From Deltaproteobacteria bacterium (GTDB taxonomy: Bacteria; Myxococcota_A; UBA796; SXON01): DNA of 64,000 nucleotides. Below are positions 60,398 through 64,000 of the stretch, one piece after another. The DNA lies in NCBI GenBank assembly GCA_947490345.1, contig CANLGL010000023.1, positions 1 to 64,000 of the forward strand, given 5' to 3'. The position numbers and the translations under genes were made by a program. The notes below the pieces were generated by a model, which ran no database searches, was not told the DNA's origin, and was given only the letters and a program-made list of their open reading frames with translations. The first letter of the stretch is position 1. Every line of letters starts with the position of its first letter.

Positions 60398-61409
60398 TAT
60401 CCCAGCTCTGGTTGCGGCAGTCGTAGCAACTACCGGCGTACGAAGCGGTGAAGGTCGCGGTGAAGTTGTCGTGATCCGAGAAGGCCCCGACGATGGCGTA
60501 GGTCTCGGTGCAGGTGCCTGAGAGCTGCTTGTCGGCGTCGAAGTCGCCCGTGCCGGTCACGACGCCCACCATCTGCCCCGGCTGGGTGCCGCCGCCGTTG
60601 AACTTGATGATGGGGTTCATGTCGGTGACCACCACCTGATCGAAGCTAAGGTTTACCAAGCCGAACGCACAGCTGTAGCTGACGACCTGGTCGAGGTCCC
60701 AGGTGCCGCCGTAGTCGCAGTCGTTGTCGGGCGTGCCGTCGCAGTCCTGGTCGATGCCGTCATCGCAGGTCTCTTCGTTGCCCGTGAAGCGGAGCGGGTC
60801 GTTGTCGTCGCAATCGTCGCAGAAGTCGTCGCCATCGCCGTCGCCGTCGGGGCGATCGGCGGTGAGCTCGTCGCAATCGTCGTCGATGTCGTTGCAGGTC
60901 GTCTCGACCGTGCCGGGATTGATGCGCGGGGCCAGGTCCGCGCAGTCCTCGCACTCGGTGTACCCGTCGGCGTCCTGGTCCAGCCCGTCGAGCGTGGCGT
61001 CATCGCAATCGTTGTCGAGCAGATCGCACTCGATCTCCGGCTCACCCGGATTGACCGTGGCCTCGTTGTCGTTGCAGTCGTCGTCGCACGCGCTGTAGCC
61101 ATCGTCGTCTTCGTCGGCGTCGTCGATCGTCGCTTCGTTGCAGTCGTCGTCGTCCCCGTTGCAGGTGACCTCCGTCCCGTTGGGATTGACGTCGGCATCC
61201 TTGTCGTCGCAGTCAAGACGATCGGCGTCGTAGGCACCGGCACACTGGTCGGCCTGGTAGAACCCGTCGCCGTCTTCGTCGAAGGGGCTGTCGACGACAT
61301 CGTTTTCCGCAAGCTCCAGCTGGCCATTGCACTTGGCCGTCTGGCTGACGCCAATGTCGCTGGCACAGCTACCAAGTAGCGAGAGAAGTCCCAGTGTCGT
61401 TGCCCGCAT
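60381..61409 (-). CDS. MopE-like metal-binding-motif lipoprotein
   Basis: This 342-residue protein has a lipoprotein signal (LGLLSLLGSC) and residues 30-240 of Asp/Asn-Cys repeats. Five or more units of the type DCDDxDAxVNPxGxExxCNGxDDDC are seen (for example DRLDCDDKDADVNPNGTEV, DCNDNEATVNPGEPE, LDNDCDDATLDGLDQDADG, NDIDDDCDE). These are MopE-type copper/calcium-binding motifs found in Myxococcota surface proteins. A C-terminal beta domain (GTWDLDQVVSYSCAFGLV, FTATFTASYAGSC) holds two Cys near the end (CYDC). The acidic repeat part is low-complexity. The 3' end overlaps the CotH-like gene by 17 bp. Confidence 0.88.
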   Translation of the reverse strand: MRATTLGLLSLLGSCASDIGVSQTAKCNGQLELAENDVVDSPFDEDGDGFYQADQCAGAYDADRLDCDDKDADVNPNGTEVTCNGDDDDCNEATIDDADEDDDGYSACDDDCNDNEATVNPGEPEIECDLLDNDCDDATLDGLDQDADGYTECEDCADLAPRINPGTVETTCNDIDDDCDELTADRPDGDGDGDDFCDDCDDNDPLRFTGNEETCDDGIDQDCDGTPDNDCDYGGTWDLDQVVSYSCAFGLVNLSFDQVVVTDMNPIIKFNGGGTQPGQMVGVVTGTGDFDADKQLSGTCTETYAIVGAFSDHDNFTATFTASYAGSCYDCRNQSWDITGVR

Positions 61410-61457
61410 GCCGCCTCCGTGAATAGTGTAGCCGCGTCAGTAGCGCCGCGCGCGAGG

Positions 61458-61534
61458 GCTCCCGTAGCTCAACTGGACAGAGCACGCGATTTCTAATCGC
61501 GTGGTTGCTGGTTCGAGCCCAGCCGGGAGCACCA
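61458..61534 (+). tRNA. tRNA-Arg (anticodon TCT)
   Basis: A full cloverleaf is visible: acceptor GCTCCCG pairs with CGGGAGC, D-stem GCTC/GAGC, anticodon stem CGCGA/TCGCG around loop TTTCTAA (anticodon TCT at 61492-61494, reading AGA), T-stem GCTGG/CCAGC with loop TTCGAGC, and an encoded CCA end. AGA is a rare codon in this GC-rich genome. The 3' half is a typical integration target; the next gene is fic. Confidence 0.95.
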
Positions 61535-61560
61535 CGTCCGCCAAGCGCGCCGGCCCTGTA

Positions 61561-61587
61561 AGCGCAGGTTATCCTATAACTTGCGCT
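61561..61587 (+). promoter_or_regulatory. Near-perfect palindrome upstream of fic
   Basis: Two 12-base arms (AGCGCAGGTTAT and ATAACTTGCGCT) separated by CCT pair with one G-T mismatch. The palindrome abuts the ribosome site (AGGGAGG) of fic and holds a TATAAC that may be a -10 box. It could be an operator for autoregulation, a hairpin that occludes translation, or a tRNA 3' processing or termination structure; no U-tract follows. Confidence 0.55.
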
Positions 61588-61600
61588 AGGGAGGTCTCCG

Positions 61601-62875
61601 ATGGGCAGGTTCGTGGAGTGCCGATGGGAGCCCGACCTCGCGGCGCCGGGCCCGCGGCGAGCGCGGGCGGCCGGACGGTTCCGAGCCTTCGTTCCGGCCC
61701 CCCTCGCCCAAATCCCGTTTGCCCTCGACCCAAAGGTGGCCGCCGACATCGCCGACGCCGAGCGCGCGATGGTACTGCTGGACGCGGGCGTCGCCCGCGA
61801 GGCTGGCCCCCACCGCCTCGAAGTACTGGCGCGGCTGCTGCTCCGCGCCGAGGCCGTCGGCTCGTCGCAGGTGGAGGGGCTCGTCGTCAGCCCGCGGCGG
61901 CTGGCGCTCGCCGACTACGATCCATCCTTAGACACGACGGGGCGTGCGATGGAGGTGGTGGGCAATATCCGCGCCCTGGAAGACGCGCTCGCGCTAGGGC
62001 GTCGGCCCGGTCGTTTCACCGCAGTCGACCTTTGCAGCATCCACGCCCGTCTTCTCGCCGGCACCCGCGATGAGCACCTCGGCGGCCAGGTCAGGACGGA
62101 ACAGAACTGGATCGGCGGCCACACTCCTCTAGACGCCGTCTTCGTCCCGCCGCCCCCGACCGCCGTGCCCTCGCTGCTGGATGACCTTTGCGCGTACGTC
62201 AGCGGCGACGACCACTCGCCCCTCGTCCAAGCGGCCCTCGCGCATGCCCAATTCGAAACCATCCACCCCTTCGCGGACGGCAACGGCCGCACAGGGCGAG
62301 CGCTCCTCCAACTCGTGCTCCGCCGGCGCGGACTCTGCTCCCGCTTCGTGCCCCCGATCAGCCTGACGCTGGCGACGCGCTCGAAGGCCTATGTGGACGG
62401 CCTGACCGCGTCGCGGACCGACGACGAAACGGCGCACACCACCGCGCTGAACGGGTGGTTGGAGTTCGTCGCCGCGGCCGCCTCGACGGCGTGCGCCCAC
62501 GCCGAGGACTACGATGCCCGCATCGCGGTGCTCACCCAGACCTGGACAGAACGAGTCCGTGCGGTCCACGGCGAGATCCGCGCCGACGCGGCCATCTGGG
62601 CGCTGCTTCCGCGCCTCCCCGCCGCCCCTCTGGTCACCGCGCGTTCGGCGGCCACGCTGACGACGCGCTCGGAGCGAGCGATCGACGCCGCCATCGCGCT
62701 GCTCGTCGCGGCCGGCGTACTGAAACAGGTGGCCGGCGGCCTCCGCTACCGCCTCTACGAGGCCACGGGTGTCTTCGACCTCGTCACCGCAGCCGAGCGG
62801 CGCCTGGCCTCGCCCATCGGCGACACGGCGAGGGCCCCGCCGACCCGAGCCGTCCCGGCGCGACTCCGCCGCTAG
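61601..62875 (+). CDS. Fic-family protein (class II, with inhibitory helix)
   Basis: In this 424-residue protein Fic enzymes would transfer AMP or a related nucleotide moiety to a target hydroxyl. The core motif [12 protein letters not shown] (about residues 221-232) is complete, with catalytic His. An N-terminal inhibitory helix with the S-x-x-x-E-G pattern (SSQVEG, residues 87-92) makes it class II, kept inactive by its own Glu. The C-terminal third ([40 protein letters not shown]) is a winged helix-like domain that could bind DNA and the adjacent palindrome. ATG 61601 has an excellent AGGGAGG. It lies directly behind tRNA-Arg. Confidence 0.93.
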   Translation: MGRFVECRWEPDLAAPGPRRARAAGRFRAFVPAPLAQIPFALDPKVAADIADAERAMVLLDAGVAREAGPHRLEVLARLLLRAEAVGSSQVEGLVVSPRRLALADYDPSLDTTGRAMEVVGNIRALEDALALGRRPGRFTAVDLCSIHARLLAGTRDEHLGGQVRTEQNWIGGHTPLDAVFVPPPPTAVPSLLDDLCAYVSGDDHSPLVQAALAHAQFETIHPFADGNGRTGRALLQLVLRRRGLCSRFVPPISLTLATRSKAYVDGLTASRTDDETAHTTALNGWLEFVAAAASTACAHAEDYDARIAVLTQTWTERVRAVHGEIRADAAIWALLPRLPAAPLVTARSAATLTTRSERAIDAAIALLVAAGVLKQVAGGLRYRLYEATGVFDLVTAAERRLASPIGDTARAPPTRAVPARLRR

Positions 62876-63132
62876 TTCAGCCGATCGTAAATGCCGATCC
62901 GTTGGGTCGACGCGGCGGCCCGGCACGCGGAGCTCGAGGCGTTCGCCGACGACGGCGTCCACCCGAGCGTCGCGAACGGTCGGGACCCGAATCGCGACAC
63001 CGTTGGCGCGTGGTCGGCCCGAACGCGTGGAGAAGTGGCGCCGCGAGGGAGCCTGCCCGGGCATGGCCAGGGGCTGGCCGCTCGGCGAGCCGCTCGTCCC
63101 GGAACCATCCACCCCGCGGCACCTGAAGCGGC
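62876..63132. other. 257-bp region without a supported gene
   Basis: It sits between fic and the convergent HEAT-repeat gene. A plus-strand open stretch starting at 62891 (PIRWVDAAARHAELEAF) looks coding for about 40 residues, then degrades and runs into the opposite gene. It may be a decayed short gene; I see no terminator or promoter I would defend. Confidence 0.3.
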
Positions 63133-64000
63133 CTACAGCTTCGCCACCAGCGCATCGATCCGACTGCGCACCGCCGAAGAGCTCTCCTTGGCGCGGCGCT
63201 CCTTGAGCACGTCGCGGGCCTTGTCACGCCGACCGGTGCGGTCGCCGACCTCATAGACCGCCTTGACGGCCGCCAGGCGGATGTCGGGGTCGCCGTCGTC
63301 GATCTGCGCGCCGGCACGCTCGACGTTGCGGCTACGGTCCCCGATCTCGGCGATGGCCTCGGTCCGCGCGTCCTTGGATCCGTTTCCGGCCAGCCAGGCT
63401 GCGGCCGCCTCGTGCTCTGACGCCGTGCCGATCTCCTTCTTCCAGCGCGCCCGGACCACGCGCCAAGCCTTGAAGCGCACGCCCTCGTTTTCGTCGTTCT
63501 TCATCACCCACACGATCGCGGCGGTCAGCTCCGGGTCGCCTTCGTGACGGACCAGCGCCTCCTCCCGGCTGTCGGCCGAACCCGACTTGAGATCGGCCGG
63601 GATGTAGAGCTCAGCACTACCCGGACCCGACGCGCCGAGCAGTCCGGGTCGAGCACCCAGCCGGCGACCCGGCTTCACCTCTGGGATCGCGGCCAGCGCC
63701 GTCTGATCGTCGACCGCGAGCGCTCGGGCCGCCATGGTTGGGGGCAGCTCGTCGACCAGGCGGACTGGGATCAGTCGGGCGCTGTCGGCGGTCACCTCGC
63801 TGACGCGAGCGCTCCCGACCACGGGCTGCGGGCCGCCGGCGGCAGGCGCCGGGCCGACCAGCGCCAGGGTCATGTCGACGATGAGGCCCTGGGTCGAGCC
63901 TGCCTTGACGCTGGCGAAGGCGCGCAGCGGCGCCGGGACCGCGTCTGGGTCGGGCACCACCTCCCACAAGGTGGACACGGGAACCAGCGCCGCGACCGGC
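63133..64000 (-). CDS. HEAT-repeat-like protein (5' end beyond window)
   Basis: At least 288 residues are visible, and the frame stays open to the right edge, so the N-terminus is missing; GTG at 63978 would be an internal possibility. The first visible half is beta-rich (STQGLIVDMTLALVGPA, VDELPPTMAARALAV, GSAELYIPADLKSG). The second half is HEAT/armadillo-like helices (DPELTAAIVWVMKNDENEGV, GSKDARTEAIAEIGDRSRNV, DPDIRLAAVKAVYEVGDRTG, VRSRIDALVAKL). Such proteins are scaffolds; no partner is evident. Confidence 0.72.
   Translation of the reverse strand, partial: PVAALVPVSTLWEVVPDPDAVPAPLRAFASVKAGSTQGLIVDMTLALVGPAPAAGGPQPVVGSARVSEVTADSARLIPVRLVDELPPTMAARALAVDDQTALAAIPEVKPGRRLGARPGLLGASGPGSAELYIPADLKSGSADSREEALVRHEGDPELTAAIVWVMKNDENEGVRFKAWRVVRARWKKEIGTASEHEAAAAWLAGNGSKDARTEAIAEIGDRSRNVERAGAQIDDGDPDIRLAAVKAVYEVGDRTGRRDKARDVLKERRAKESSSAVRSRIDALVAKL

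Noticed and set aside
60724-61098. Ser/Gln-rich plus-strand frame opposite the MopE repeats
   Set aside because: It is the complement of Asp/Cys-rich repeats (GAC and GAT read as GTC and ATC); not a gene.
60639-61360. CRISPR-like or tandem DNA repeat in the MopE region
   Set aside because: Repeats are degenerate and in coding register (Asp/Cys motifs), with no spacer structure.
1-64000. Prophage, insertion sequence or integrative element
   Set aside because: No transposase, integrase, terminase or terminal inverted repeats were found; the tRNA-fic junction is only suggestive.

Overview
This is a very G+C-rich, gene-dense window that reads as a chromosomal segment from a Myxococcota-type bacterium (the former deltaproteobacterial myxobacteria). 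The signs are a CarD/CdnL-type regulator, C-terminal tails of the MYXO-CTERM type, a lipoprotein built from MopE-like acidic Cys repeats, an AgmX/PglI-like protein, a transmembrane Ser/Thr kinase, a free-standing GspE N-terminal-type domain, and many lipoproteins and outer-membrane proteins. I see no IS element, prophage, rRNA or CRISPR array. The lineage call is inference from family content only.

Layout. 1-7.0 kb: the 5' part of a giant SpvB/FG-GAP/RHS protein (minus strand) whose C-terminal end lies beyond the left edge. 7.2-9.8 kb: a PHP-type metallohydrolase lipoprotein. 9.9-11.2 kb: an enoyl-CoA hydratase fused to a GspE N-terminal-like domain. 11.3-16.2 kb: a mitochondrial-type aconitase, overlapped by a two-gene module of a zinc-hook SMC/Rad50-like ATPase and a small HEPN-like helical protein. 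16.2-20.4 kb: small overlapping operons (rhodanese, GNAT, lipoprotein; a pair of LptF/LptG-type permeases). 20.5-23.1 kb: housekeeping carD, cysS, rdgB. 23.2-29.9 kb: a trypsin-like protease, an invasin-like Ig/barrel protein, two cyclic-nucleotide-binding proteins and a degenerate PAS/histidine-kinase/receiver protein.

29.9-40.3 kb is a coherent alpha-glucan (starch/glycogen) utilisation locus. A GH13 lipoprotein and a GH15 glucoamylase on the plus strand converge with a minus-strand operon of isoamylase/pullulanase lipoprotein, LamB-like porin, small lipoprotein and GH13 amylase with a starch-binding tail. There is no SusC/SusD pair; the porin appears to take that place.

40.3-64.0 kb is mixed. 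It holds an endonuclease/exonuclease/phosphatase-family protein, TPR and ExbD-like proteins, a HupE/UreJ-like membrane protein, a ferritin-like (DUF455)/ATP-grasp fusion, 5-formyl-THF cyclo-ligase, a LysR regulator, a Ser/Thr kinase overlapping a MepM-like peptidase, a FliA-type sigma factor, DUF507, a large protein with a possible dead cyclase domain, a Crp/Fnr regulator and a MobA-like transferase. Then come START-like and AgmX-like proteins, a methyltransferase, a CotH-like lipoprotein interrupted by a frameshift in a G6 tract, a MopE-repeat lipoprotein, tRNA-Arg(TCT), a Fic protein behind a palindrome, and a HEAT-repeat protein running off the right edge.

Many neighbouring genes overlap by exactly 4 bp (ATGA/GTGA), so translational coupling is widespread. 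The strongest candidates for new biology are the ATPase/HEPN-like pair, the two unusual enzyme fusions, and the alpha-glucan locus.
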